Source of the DNA: Candidatus Bathyarchaeota archaeon
Lineage (GTDB): Archaea > Thermoproteota > Bathyarchaeia > Bathyarchaeales > Bathycorpusculaceae
Assembly: GCA_018396705.1 (NCBI GenBank)
Contig: JAGTQZ010000009.1
Coordinates: forward strand, 158,099 to 222,098
Length of the DNA stretch: 64,000 nt
Direction: 5' to 3'
The translations under genes and the position numbers were made by a program. The notes under the pieces were generated by a model. The model was not told the DNA's origin. It worked only from the letters and a program-made list of their open reading frames with translations, and ran no database searches. This document shows positions 21,792-30,222 of this stretch, in pieces (within the stretch, counting starts at the first letter, position 1; every line of letters begins with the position of its first letter).

Positions 21792-22877
21792 TTACGCGAC
21801 AATATCTTGTATTCTCCCCCTTTTCAATGCTTCCTTTATTTCTAGGGCGATTCTCCTGCCAGTATACATTTTCTCGCCGTATTTGAGGTAAGCGTATGGC
21901 GAAGTGCCAATGCCCACGTTTGTACCAGCGACTATACGCGCTGAAATCTCAAAAGTGTAAATCTCCAAGTTGTCAGTGACGACGGTTTCTAAGCAGAAAG
22001 GTCCAATTATGCCAGGTGGAGCCAACTCCTTGGCTGTTTTCTGCACATTATCGCCCATTCTTAAAAGTTCAGGCAACAACGACTCGCGGAGCGTGATGGG
22101 AATATTTCCCACAATAGTGTAAGTGGGGCTTAAACCTATTTCCAATTGTTCGGCTGCGGGTACACGTCCAATTGCATCCACAGTTGACTCGTAGCGTTTG
22201 TCCACGCCTAGAAACTCCACATCGTCACGGATTATGGATGAAAAGTAGTGAGGGTAGACGTTCACTCCTAAAACGTATTCTTGCAGGTGTATGTGGTCCA
22301 TATCCTCTTTCCTGAGCAAGCCGCGGCGAATCATTTCCTTAACCCTTTTTTGGAAGTTTTCGGGAGAATTCACTAGAAAATAGCCTTTCCCTCCTTTCGC
22401 TCCTGGAAGCTTGGCTATCGCCAAGCTGCTTATTTCTTCTGATTTTCTAAAAGTTTTTGGAAGCTTAAGTCCTGCTCTTCTAAGCCATTCTGCCTGTTTT
22501 TCACGGTCTGCCTCCCACTCGAGAAGCTGTCGGTTTCCAAGCATTGGTACATAAAAACGGTTCATAAGCTCCTCGGTGCTTAGGTAAGCGGTAAAAGAGC
22601 CATGGGGCACGATCACCGTATTAAGTCTTCTAAGTTTTTCCTGCACTTTCTCGTCTAACAACTCTGTGAAACTGTTTACTATTATGAGCTCGTCTGCTAG
22701 GGGGAATTTTTTGTAGACGATTGTGTCACTTTCTTTGCATATGCAGACGGTCTTGAAGCCCTCTTCTTTGGCGCCCTTGAAAATGTTAAGCGCCGAATGA
22801 GAGCCTATAGTGCCTACCGCCAACTTTTTCAAGTCGTATTTGGCTATTAGCTGGCTTATTTCTTCACGTGTTATCAT
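21792..22877 (-). CDS. purP: PurP-type FAICAR synthetase (paralog, last gene of pur operon)
   Basis: 361 residues, ATP-grasp type. GTIGSHSALNIFKGAKEEGF at the N-terminus, VPHGSFTAYLS, AKLPGAKGGKGYFLV (ATP-binding), and a C-terminal EISARIVAGTNVGIGTSPYA metal-binding region. PurP makes FAICAR from AICAR, formate and ATP in archaeal purine synthesis. The start overlaps the previous gene by four bases (ATGA), i.e. translationally coupled. Two PurP-like genes in tandem is common in archaea; which one is catalytic in this organism is not obvious. Confidence 0.88.
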   Translation of the reverse strand: MITREEISQLIAKYDLKKLAVGTIGSHSALNIFKGAKEEGFKTVCICKESDTIVYKKFPLADELIIVNSFTELLDEKVQEKLRRLNTVIVPHGSFTAYLSTEELMNRFYVPMLGNRQLLEWEADREKQAEWLRRAGLKLPKTFRKSEEISSLAIAKLPGAKGGKGYFLVNSPENFQKRVKEMIRRGLLRKEDMDHIHLQEYVLGVNVYPHYFSSIIRDDVEFLGVDKRYESTVDAIGRVPAAEQLEIGLSPTYTIVGNIPITLRESLLPELLRMGDNVQKTAKELAPPGIIGPFCLETVVTDNLEIYTFEISARIVAGTNVGIGTSPYAYLKYGEKMYTGRRIALEIKEALKRGRIQDIVA

Positions 22878-23974
22878 GTTACAATATCCTCTAGTCTGCC
22901 CTCTTTAATGGCGCGTTTTATTTCCATGGCAACTCTTCTGCCCGGTCCAACCTCAACGCCATACTTGTACTTCATATATGGTGATGTTGGCTCTACACAT
23001 GGGCATCCGGGTACGCGGGGGCTCACGTCAAACACATAGAATTCAAGGTTCTTAGTCACCGCCCCTTGCAGTGCGAAAAGTCCTATTATTCCCGGCGGGT
23101 ACTCTTTCTTGCATATTTCGACGAAGCGTTCTCCGGCTTCAAACACTTTTTCCAGCTGGCTTTCCCGCATGGTTACTCCCATATGTCCAATCTCAATGTT
23201 TTGAGTGGCTATTCCAATCTCTAATTGTTCTTGAGCTGGAAGGTCTAACACACCATCCAGGTCTGTTTGAATTCGTCTGTCAAAACCTAATAAGTCGAGC
23301 TCATCGGTTAACGGCGACCAGAAAAAGTTTGCATTGAATTTGGCGCCTATAACATATTCCTCAATGACGGCTTTTTCAAGGGCTTCCCGGCTTATAATGC
23401 CCTTTGCTATACGCTCTTCTGATTTTCGTTTAAATTCTTCTGGCGAAGAGGCGTAGAAGAAGGCTCTTTCAATGGCGCGTTCCTTTTCTGGAACCTTAAC
23501 TATGACTAGGCGATCTATCTCACTCGGCGACTTGAAAACTTTTGGAGTTGGGATTCCCGCTTTTTCTAGGAGGTAATACTGGTTTTTAGGGACATTGCGT
23601 TCTTCAGTTTTGAGCATAAAACGATTTCCCATCATGGGCACGGTGAAACGTTTTTCAATGTTTTCGTAGCCAACGTAGACCGAAAAAGAGCGGTTTGGCA
23701 CGAAAATCGTGTTTAGAGCGCGTAGCTTTTCAAGGTTCTCTTCGCGCGCTATGTCTGCGAACTTGTCCAGCAAAAGCACATGGTCAAAAAGGTTTCGGTA
23801 ATATTTAGTGTAGGTTTTCTCCCGCCCCTTCTGGCAGACAACAATCGTTTCAAATCCCTCTTGTTTGGCACCGTGGGCTATTTCTAAAGCTGAATGAGAG
23901 CCTAAAACACCTATCCTAATGTGGCGGTCGTCATACTCGCTTACTATTTTATCGATTATTCTTTTGTTTATCAT
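22874..23974 (-). CDS. purP: PurP-type FAICAR synthetase (paralog)
   Basis: 366 residues, homologous to the next gene from end to end: GVLGSHSALEIAHGAKQEGF, VPNRSFSVYVG, VKVPEKERAIERAFF in place of a glycine-rich ATP loop, and C-terminal DVSPRVPGCPCVEPTSPYMK. The less glycine-rich nucleotide loop may indicate changed substrate or activity compared with the downstream copy. Four-base overlaps (ATGA) link it to purC upstream and to the second purP downstream, forming a tight purE-purC-purP-purP operon. Confidence 0.86.
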   Translation of the reverse strand: MINKRIIDKIVSEYDDRHIRIGVLGSHSALEIAHGAKQEGFETIVVCQKGREKTYTKYYRNLFDHVLLLDKFADIAREENLEKLRALNTIFVPNRSFSVYVGYENIEKRFTVPMMGNRFMLKTEERNVPKNQYYLLEKAGIPTPKVFKSPSEIDRLVIVKVPEKERAIERAFFYASSPEEFKRKSEERIAKGIISREALEKAVIEEYVIGAKFNANFFWSPLTDELDLLGFDRRIQTDLDGVLDLPAQEQLEIGIATQNIEIGHMGVTMRESQLEKVFEAGERFVEICKKEYPPGIIGLFALQGAVTKNLEFYVFDVSPRVPGCPCVEPTSPYMKYKYGVEVGPGRRVAMEIKRAIKEGRLEDIVT

Positions 23975-25029
23975 AACTTTTCGCCCGCATATTCCCTGTA
24001 CTTTTTCATTGTTTCAGCGAGGCTTGGTACATCAAAAAGCTTGCGGTTGGTGATTGCGTTCGCCGTCGCCATATACATTTCGCTTATCAAGTTTTTCAGC
24101 ATCGGATCCAGTTTTGGAGGTTGCATTTTAACAAGTGATTTCCAGTTTTCTAAGCCCTGTTCTCTGGCTTTTTGTTTTGCTTGTTCCACTTGTTTAGCCC
24201 ATTCCGTTTGCCTATAGTACATTCGGGCTACCTCCTTGCTTACGTGTAAGCCTTGGTAGGTGAATCTGCACTCGTCCAGTGTGCCAACGACGTCCGCCAC
24301 CATCAGCCTCCTTTTGTCGTCGAAGGCTAACTCTATTTTGCCATCCTCGTTCACCAAACCAGCCTTGGCAGCCAACTCTGTAATTGTTTCATCAACTTTT
24401 AGGAGCACGCCCTTTATTTCCTCTACCTCATTGTCCGTTAAGCATACCAACTGCTGGGCTTCTCGCCATGTTAAGTAGCGGTCTCCTCTCTCTAGCTTTG
24501 TACTGACGTCAAAAATGGGGCTGGCAAGCCTTTCACCGGGCTTGGGGTGATGGTCTAAACCTAGATCTTTAAGGGTTATCAACCCCTGCTCAAGCCTTTT
24601 AAAAACCGATGAACCTTCAGGCAAGCCGTTTCGATAAATAATCTCTAATGGAATTAGAAAATTTTTCAGCTTAGGTGTGTAAACACTGTAGTCATATTTT
24701 AATTTGCCATTTTCCACATAGATTTTCGGCTTATAAACATTCACAAGATGAAATTCCATAATGTTTGTTGGTTCCTCAAGCTCGTCGAAATGTATAAGCT
24801 TGCCTATCTTATCCACAAGCCCGCGGTAATGGGTTCTAATACCTTTCTCCTCAACTCTTTCAAAGCAGTAAGCCCCCATAAGGCATAAGGCTGCACCCTT
24901 TCCGTCTATATGATCGGGCATCTCACCCCAGTCGAAAACCGAGTAGCGGTTTGAAAAGTGGAATCTGCCAATACCCATGCGGGTTTTCGTCGGTTTTTCA
25001 ACTATTTCAAGGTCTTTAACGCTTCCCAC
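23971..25029 (-). CDS. purC: SAICAR synthetase PurC
   Basis: 352 residues, long archaeal form. RFHFSNRYSVFDWGEMPDHI contains the substrate and ATP-binding strand; EFHLVNVYKPKIYVENGKLK and IPLEIIYRNGLPEGSSVFKR are the central motifs; DKRRLMVADVVGTLDECRF fits the metal site. It joins CAIR and aspartate to SAICAR using ATP. It follows purE by 12 bp and overlaps purP by 4 bp. The C-terminal 80 residues (KQKAREQGLENW and after) are an extension seen in several archaeal homologues. Confidence 0.92.
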   Translation of the reverse strand: MGSVKDLEIVEKPTKTRMGIGRFHFSNRYSVFDWGEMPDHIDGKGAALCLMGAYCFERVEEKGIRTHYRGLVDKIGKLIHFDELEEPTNIMEFHLVNVYKPKIYVENGKLKYDYSVYTPKLKNFLIPLEIIYRNGLPEGSSVFKRLEQGLITLKDLGLDHHPKPGERLASPIFDVSTKLERGDRYLTWREAQQLVCLTDNEVEEIKGVLLKVDETITELAAKAGLVNEDGKIELAFDDKRRLMVADVVGTLDECRFTYQGLHVSKEVARMYYRQTEWAKQVEQAKQKAREQGLENWKSLVKMQPPKLDPMLKNLISEMYMATANAITNRKLFDVPSLAETMKKYREYAGEKL

Positions 25030-25041
25030 GCATTATGCACC

Positions 25042-25530
25042 TTAAGTTTTAGCTTTACCTTTCTTAACAGACTCATCCGCTTTTTCAATCTCTTCCTTTT
25101 TTGCGTTTTGGTAAACTTTCACACGCTCCTCAAGCCTCTTATCCGCCAAAGCGAGGATCTTAGCTGCAGCGATAGCGGCACCCTCCGGCTCAATAATCAC
25201 AACGGAGCCTACGCCGCTTGGAACCCTTAGCGAAGAATAAATGTCTGCCCCGGCGAACTTTTCCGAGTAAGGTGGACAGGCAATAACCGGTTTAGTGGTG
25301 TTAGCGTCTACAAAAGCGCTTAAAGCGTTAGATCTTCCAGCCACTGTGATGTAAACAACCGCTTCACTTTCATACTCTTTAAGAATTTTGAGAACTTTTT
25401 CCGGTGTTTTATGGGCTGAAGCAACCCGAAACTCGTAAGCTAAGCCGAAAATCTCTAAATTTTTGGCGATTTCCCTTGCGAAATCCAAGTCTTTCTCTGA
25501 GCCCATTAAAACTATAACTTTTCCAACCAT
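25042..25530 (-). CDS. purE: N5-CAIR mutase / AIR carboxylase PurE
   Basis: About 162 residues from the ATG at 25530. VIVLMGSEKDLDFAREIAKN gives the phosphate-binding loop, VASAHKTPEKVLKILKEYE and AGRSNALSAFVDANTTKPVI are the classical PurE substrate loops. It supplies CAIR to PurC. A 17-residue longer frame from 25581 has no similarity, so the inner start is preferred. First gene of the purE-purC-purP-purP operon. Lys/Glu-rich C-terminal tail (EEIEKADESVKKGKAKT) goes beyond the PurE core. Confidence 0.92.
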   Translation of the reverse strand: MVGKVIVLMGSEKDLDFAREIAKNLEIFGLAYEFRVASAHKTPEKVLKILKEYESEAVVYITVAGRSNALSAFVDANTTKPVIACPPYSEKFAGADIYSSLRVPSGVGSVVIIEPEGAAIAAAKILALADKRLEERVKVYQNAKKEEIEKADESVKKGKAKT

Positions 25531-25642
25531 CAACTTCACGGAACAGACTTTGCCGGGCCCGCTTATTAACTTTATCAACATAAGCGTGGTTAACGAAACT
25601 TTTAAGCAAAGCTTGCGCTATTCTCATTTAATAGTGAAGAGG

Positions 25643-25957
25643 ATGTCTGCTAGAAAAAGGCGAGAAAGAAATTTTATAGATGAACTTTTCGGCGGCTCCT
25701 TATTTAGCGAGATGGAAAACTTTTTCAAAGACCTGAAGGGAGACACGTTCTCAAGCGGATACTCCATACGCGTGACTCAAACACCTCAAGGTATAAAAGT
25801 CAAGGCCAAAGTGGGCAAAGACGTGGACGTGAATGCCCTCCGCAAACAGCTTGAGAAACAGTATCCGAAAGCCCAAATAGAAATAGAAGGTGGACGGCAA
25901 GAACCTCTAATAAGAGAGATATCAACAAGGCAAGTAAAAGAAGATGAAGAAACTTAA
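25643..25957 (+). CDS. Hypothetical archaeal protein, 104 aa
   Basis: ATG at 25643 with GAAGAGG ahead; divergent from purE. The sequence starts MSARKRRERNFIDELFGGSL and has a beta-rich centre (SGYSIRVTQTPQGIKVKAKV) resembling a small Hsp20-like or nucleic-acid-binding sandwich, and an acidic tail. I do not recognise the family with confidence. Confidence 0.7.
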   Translation: MSARKRRERNFIDELFGGSLFSEMENFFKDLKGDTFSSGYSIRVTQTPQGIKVKAKVGKDVDVNALRKQLEKQYPKAQIEIEGGRQEPLIREISTRQVKEDEET

Positions 25958-25975
25958 AAGGAAGAAAAATGGAAG

Positions 25976-26167
25976 TTATTTTGTTTCCCTGCTCTTAAGA
26001 ACGCCGCCAACAGCAAAATATGATTTAGGCATGTCAATAAACTGAATCCAAACAATCTCCCTGGGCACTCCGAGAATCTCTACCAAAGCGTCGGTGAACG
26101 CTTTTGCAATTTTCTCCCTCTCTTTCTCAGTTCGCCCCTCAAGCAAATGTACCTGAACGAAAGGCAT
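25976..26167 (-). CDS. 4-oxalocrotonate tautomerase-family protein
   Basis: 63 residues, the classic length. MPFVQVHLLEGRTEKEREKI: the proline after Met1 becomes the N-terminal catalytic base after methionine removal. IVWIQFIDMPKSYFAVGG completes the beta-alpha-beta fold. Members are hexameric keto-enol tautomerases; the substrate here is unknown. It lies 161 bp left of the tRNA-Pro remnant that marks the start of the accretion zone, convergent with the gene at 25643. Confidence 0.88.
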   Translation of the reverse strand: MPFVQVHLLEGRTEKEREKIAKAFTDALVEILGVPREIVWIQFIDMPKSYFAVGGVLKSRETK

Positions 26168-26328
26168 CCTAACCCTCCAAGACTTTTGAGTTAGAATAGA
26201 AAAATAGCTTATAAATAGTTTCTCACTAAGCTGGTGGGAAGAAACAGCGCTCTAAACATTTAGCCATACCAACGAAATCAAAACTTCCGGAAACACAAAT
26301 AAGACAGAAGGATAACCATCCGATATAT

Positions 26329-26386
26329 GGGGTAGTCGTCTAGCTTGGTCAAGGATTTTTCTGGCGAATTCTCCCGCACAACCCCA
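26329..26386 (+). repeat. Degenerate tRNA-Pro fragment
   Basis: The first 28 bases (26329-26356) are identical to the 5' end of tRNA-Pro(GGG) at 39841. After that only scraps can be aligned: CTGGCGA, then ACCCCA at 26381-26386 which could still pair with the 5' GGGGT. The anticodon arm is gone. It is either an attachment-site copy or a decayed duplicate. An integrase-like gene starts 48 bp further right. Confidence 0.75.
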
Positions 26387-26433
26387 TCTTTTTCTTTGTG
26401 CAACGTTTAGGAAGTCTTTAGAATTGTTGGGTT

Positions 26434-27402
26434 GTGGCGTATTTGACAGAGGCGCCCTTGAAGGTTGAAGATTGTTTTGAGGTTTGTTCTGAGGTTTCTG
26501 AGTTTCTTTCTTTTTTGAAGCCCGCGACGCGTAATGTTTATGGTCGTGGTTTAGCAGCGTTTCAAGAGTTTTACTCGAGTCGAGGCTCTATAAGGGATTT
26601 TTTGGATTGTGTGGAACAGGATAGGCTTTTACCAAGAATCCAGAGAAAGCATGTGGACCGCGTGACGCTTAACAATTTTGTGGTTTGGCTTCAGAGTAGG
26701 GGCTATTCTTCAAAGACTGTGAGGAGTTATGTGGGTGCTGTTCAAAGCTTAGCCAAATACTATGACATTTCTATAAGTTTACGCTATGTGCAACTACCGG
26801 CGGCTCAACCAGTCAACAAAAAGCATCCATGGACCATAGCGGAAGTATGCGATTTCATAGCCTTAATGGACAAGCCGCTCTATAGGAGTATAGCTGCTTC
26901 AATTGTTCAAAGTGGGCTGAGCCTATCAGATCTTTTAGCTCTAAAATACGGCGATATAAAAGAAGAGTTTGAAAAGGGAATAACGCCTATATGCCTTAAC
27001 CTAACAAGGAAGAAGACAGGCATAACTTTTATAACGTTCTTGGGCACCTGGTCTGTGGAGCTGCTTAAGAATTATTTAGCTGATCAGAAATTGAATAATG
27101 AGACACCAGTTTATGACGTATCCTCGAGGGTTGTGCACGCCTACTTTCACAAAATCGCTCAAAAATTTACTGAAGATTTTAAGGGAAGAAATCCTTATAG
27201 CCCCCATTCGCTACGGGCTGCTTTCCGCACGTTTCTAAGCGATCACAAGGTTGATCCGCTCTACATCGAGTTTTGGATGGGCCATGCAATTCCAGAACAG
27301 CAAAAAGCCTACATGATCAAAAGCATAGAAAGCTGGAGACAAACATACCGCCAACAAGCAGAACCATGGCTAACACCACCCCAATACAAAAACAGCACTT
27401 AG
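26434..27402 (+). CDS. Tyrosine recombinase-family protein lacking the first catalytic Arg
   Basis: 322 residues from GTG. N-terminal SAM-like DNA-binding domain (RNVYGRGLAAFQEFYSSRGS; SSKTVRSYVGAVQSLAKYY), then catalytic domain: box I SGLSLSDLLALKYGDI has Ser where Arg is expected, the hairpin lysine is in NLTRKKTGITF, box II HSLRAAFRTFLSDH has H-x-x-R, then WMGHAIPEQQKAYMIKS with the likely Tyr. A close paralog with the same Ser lies at the right edge (63483). Both stand beside tRNA-like fragments. Either a recombinase with altered chemistry or one that is no longer active. Confidence 0.8.
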   Translation: MAYLTEAPLKVEDCFEVCSEVSEFLSFLKPATRNVYGRGLAAFQEFYSSRGSIRDFLDCVEQDRLLPRIQRKHVDRVTLNNFVVWLQSRGYSSKTVRSYVGAVQSLAKYYDISISLRYVQLPAAQPVNKKHPWTIAEVCDFIALMDKPLYRSIAASIVQSGLSLSDLLALKYGDIKEEFEKGITPICLNLTRKKTGITFITFLGTWSVELLKNYLADQKLNNETPVYDVSSRVVHAYFHKIAQKFTEDFKGRNPYSPHSLRAAFRTFLSDHKVDPLYIEFWMGHAIPEQQKAYMIKSIESWRQTYRQQAEPWLTPPQYKNST

Positions 27403-27496
27403 CAGCGACTAACAGAATGCTAACGCTAACGTGTTGAAACTCGCTTACTTTATTATAGTGCTCTGCTGAACTCAGGGTTGTAGACTGTTTCTTGGG

Positions 27497-27916
27497 TTAA
27501 CTATTTACAATAGTCGTAATTTTTTTTAATATTTTCTCTCGCTTCTTCTTTTCGTCTTGATTTGCTATAAGAGCCCATCCGAAGAGCATGATGAGAGGTA
27601 TCATAATAGAATGTGGATCAGGCTTCCCAAATAGAAATTTATCTATTACGAGGAAAATAGGTATCAACAAAAGCGTTACAAGTGTTAACATCAGCCAATA
27701 CCTTGTGAAATCATATGAAATCCTCAGCTGAGAGCCATCGCCCCTCGGCTCAATTTTCACCCTCACATGAGCATCGTAAAGATAGGCCTCAATAAAGCTT
27801 ACCTCATCTGTATTTGAGATTTTGAGGCCGCCAGCCAACTTTTGAAGCACATCTGGGGCGTTTAGCATGACGTTTAGGCAATCCTCTTTCATAAATGAAA
27901 TCCAGCTAATATACAT
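27497..27916 (-). CDS. Hypothetical membrane protein, 139 aa
   Basis: The N-terminal 75 residues are soluble and beta-rich (SFIEAYLYDAHVRVKIEPRG), followed by two transmembrane helices (YWLMLTLVTLLLIPIFLVI and SIMIPLIMLFGWALI) and a lysine-rich C-terminus (KKKREKILKK). The true start may be an ATG a few codons inside. No family recognised. The location right after the recombinase and the low-GC flanks suggest accessory DNA. Confidence 0.6.
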   Translation of the reverse strand: MYISWISFMKEDCLNVMLNAPDVLQKLAGGLKISNTDEVSFIEAYLYDAHVRVKIEPRGDGSQLRISYDFTRYWLMLTLVTLLLIPIFLVIDKFLFGKPDPHSIMIPLIMLFGWALIANQDEKKKREKILKKITTIVNS

Positions 27917-28357
27917 TCAAAACAAAAATATTAATATAACTCATTTGAATTTGTCCGACAAAATAACACCAATTTTCAATTTTCTGTTAGCGATGATTAA
28001 AAGAACATCAGCCTAAACTTATTAACAAATACCAGGATAACTGGGTTTGTTTCATGCTTTGGATAGCGAAGCAACGGTCAAAGTTAAAGTGTCTGTAAAT
28101 GCGAGAAAAGAACTAGTTGAGGCAGCCTGGAGTGGGAACAGAAGCAAACTGCCCCAGTCTTGTCAATTTTTAAGGATCCAATACCATTAAAAGTGAAATT
28201 AGAAATTGTCTAAAACAAGTCAAAACAACCAATAACCCCATTTTCTCTTTTTACGATAGCATAATATCTTTTCTTCTTTCTCATTTCTCATAACTTTACC
28301 CAAAGCTACATTTTAGATAAAAATGTGAGGGAACTAATTGTTTACGGCTTCGTTTAA
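27917..28357. other. Intergenic stretch without clear genes
   Basis: AT-rich, about 440 bp. A 44-codon frame from TTG near 28056 (start LDSEATVKVKVSVNARKELV) is open, but resembles no family I know and is interrupted soon after; it may be the decayed end of a gene. I see no RNA gene or strong hairpin here. Confidence 0.4.
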
Positions 28358-28803
28358 TTATCTTGATAACGTGGCTTTAGCTAGTTTTTCTCCAAGTTTT
28401 TCTGCTTGTTCAAGGTCCTTTGCCTTAGGTGCGCCCTCAACAGCTACTCCGGGTTTTATCCATTTGGGGTTAAAAGTACCAAGAATTCTCTCCACATTTT
28501 CTAATGCTGTGACTTGGCTGCCGGCTCCTGTAGTAAATACTCATGCAGGTTTACCTGCAATCGCATGTCTGTGAGGGTATAAGTTTGTGAACATTGTTAG
28601 AATTTCTCCGGACATTATGCTGAAATGAGATGGCGAGCCGAAAGCATAAGCGTCAGCACGAGATACATCGTCGGCGTAACATCCTTTGCCTTCTTCAGCA
28701 CTACCTCAACCCCAGAAACCTTACGCGCCCCTTTGGCCACCGCTTCAGCAAGCTTTTCAGTGTTCCCAGTTCGACTATCATAAACTACAAGAATCCGAAC
28801 CAA
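28358..28803 (-). pseudogene. Broken flavodoxin gene
   Basis: Starts MVRILVVYDSRTGNTEKLAE (flavodoxin phosphate loop). After about 43 codons a frameshift near 28670 is needed to continue with DAYAFGSPSHFSIMSGEILT. An in-frame TGA follows in what should be GKPAWVF (28545 region), and the last part (EGAPKAKDLEQAEKLGEKL) ends at 28358. The homologous intact gene is at 1079. Two independent lesions argue for a true pseudogene rather than one sequencing error. Confidence 0.8.
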
Positions 28804-29022
28804 ACATCCCTACCTCCAATTATTTACCTTTAAAAGCATATCAGAATTTTTTTCTATTTTATTACTGATTAGCTAGTGTTTCTTAAACTCTAACTCTTAA
28901 AACCATTAAGAGGGTAACCTCCCAAGCTTCACGTTGGAATTTGTTGTTATTAGCAAAATATCCAGCTTTTTAAACTTTCATCCCAGAAAAGGGGGACGTG
29001 AAAATTATTAATCGCCTTGTTT

Positions 29023-29328
29023 CTATTCTATGGGAACTTTCACTCCTTTCATTGGTTTAGCTAGCGGAACTGTGACCGTAAGCAGTCCATTTTTAAAGGA
29101 TGCTTTTGCCTGTTTTGGCTTAACTTCGTGGGCGAAAATCCAACACCCGAAATATTCCACATCATTTCGCGGTGCGTTGAGGCATATACTTGTTTCGGCT
29201 ACTTCAAGGTTAATATTTTCTTTTGTAACTCCTGGCAACTCTATTTCAACAATGTACTTTTCGTCATCGTGATAAAAGCAAGCGTCCGGTAGAACTGGTA
29301 TTCTCACCTTCTCTTCTTTTTTAGCCAA
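29023..29328 (-). CDS. Small heat-shock protein, Hsp20 family
   Basis: About 101 residues, a compact alpha-crystallin domain: KYIVEIELPGVTKENINLEV, an ASFKNGLLTVTVPLAKP segment matching the conserved A-x-x-x-NGxLxVxxP box, and a short C-terminal VKVPIE replacing the usual I-x-I. The N-terminal arm is very short. TTG at 29328 with GGTGGT in front is the preferred start. Hsp20 proteins hold unfolding proteins in large oligomers; the neighbours suggest a stress-response set. Confidence 0.85.
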   Translation of the reverse strand: MAKKEEKVRIPVLPDACFYHDDEKYIVEIELPGVTKENINLEVAETSICLNAPRNDVEYFGCWIFAHEVKPKQAKASFKNGLLTVTVPLAKPMKGVKVPIE

Positions 29329-29409
29329 AAAGACCACCAATTATTTTTTGGAAATTTGAACTTAAAAAGTTTTGCGGAAATTCATACAATGCTAAGTCTT
29401 TATTTTTGC

Positions 29410-29523
29410 TTAAAATCTCGTTAATAGGAATCTCTTTAAAACATCTTCACCTTCATAGAGCGCTTGTTTCAATGCCTCTGTTAAATTAATACCTGCCTTA
29501 TGGAAAAGCTTGATGTTTTCCAT
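29410..29523 (-). CDS. Possible 37-aa peptide
   Basis: ATG at 29523 to TAA at 29410; MENIKLFHKAGINLTEALKQ then ALYEGEDVLKRFLLTRF. Amphipathic helical pattern. It stands alone between the Hsp20 and desulforedoxin genes, with no clear ribosome site, so it could be the 3' end of a lost gene or a chance frame. Confidence 0.3.
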   Translation of the reverse strand: MENIKLFHKAGINLTEALKQALYEGEDVLKRFLLTRF

Positions 29524-29584
29524 GCTTCTACAATTCACAACATTTTTAACCTATGCTAAACTTTAAGAAATAAGAGGTGAGAAA

Positions 29585-29704
29585 GTGACTAAAGTTGGAG
29601 AAATTTACCTTTGTGAAATCTGTGGTAACAAAGTTAAAGTTATCGAAGCCGGAAAAGGAATGCTTGTTTGCTGCGGAAAACCAATGAAATTGACTAAATC
29701 GTAA
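29585..29704 (+). CDS. Desulforedoxin-like protein, 39 aa
   Basis: GTG start with GAGGTGAG 5 bases upstream. [20 protein letters not shown] places CxxC at 10-13 and an adjacent CC pair (LVCCGKPM) about 17 residues later, the Fe(Cys)4 centre of desulforedoxin and of the N-terminal domain of desulfoferrodoxin. The following superoxide-reductase domain is absent, so it is a stand-alone electron carrier. It sits in a group with peroxiredoxin, ferritin-like and Hsp20 genes. Confidence 0.88.
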   Translation: MTKVGEIYLCEICGNKVKVIEAGKGMLVCCGKPMKLTKS

Positions 29705-29760
29705 AACCAATTTTCCATTGTCAAATAACATAGTTATATCCTGCAATTTTGTTTAAACGG

Positions 29761-30183
29761 CTATTCATCATTTTTATTCTTATCCACTCTAAAAACAGGG
29801 TTTGGCTCTATGCTATTGAAGCCTAGGCTCTTTAATTCTTCAAACTTTTTCCTATCTCGTGTTTGGAGTTTTTCCATTAATAATCTAAACTCTTCCCTCA
29901 ATTGCCTTCTGGTAATGGTTACAGCTTCTTTCAAGTTCAAACTTTCTATTTTTGTAAAATCGAACGAATAACCTCTTCTTTTCGCTTCCAGATAGATTTG
30001 AAATAAATAAGCGTTAATTAAATCAATGGGCTTTTCATACTCTTTAAAAATTTTGAGTTGTGGATGATTTCTGTAGCCCTTGGTTTTTCCTTCCAGAACC
30101 TTTTTTGCTAAAAGGCCTTCTCTCCAAACGGCAACCAAACCTCTACAATCAAGGTATTTAGGATGAATTAACCACAGCCTCAT
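29761..30183 (-). CDS. Pyrimidine dimer DNA glycosylase-like protein (Pyr_excise type)
   Basis: 140 residues. The N-terminal MRLWLIHPKYLDCRGLVAVW then REGLLAKKVLEGKTKGYRNH then PQLKIFK is the signature of the T4 endonuclease V/Pyr_excise family, which cuts next to UV-induced pyrimidine dimers (residues about 1-50). The remainder is helical. UV and oxidative damage repair fits its neighbours. Family strongly suggested, activity inferred. It is followed upstream by the iron transporter gene on the same strand. Confidence 0.8.
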   Translation of the reverse strand: MRLWLIHPKYLDCRGLVAVWREGLLAKKVLEGKTKGYRNHPQLKIFKEYEKPIDLINAYLFQIYLEAKRRGYSFDFTKIESLNLKEAVTITRRQLREEFRLLMEKLQTRDRKKFEELKSLGFNSIEPNPVFRVDKNKNDE

Positions 30184-30222
30184 TTTAGCACCGACAATTC
30201 TCCCAGCAAATTTCTCATATAA

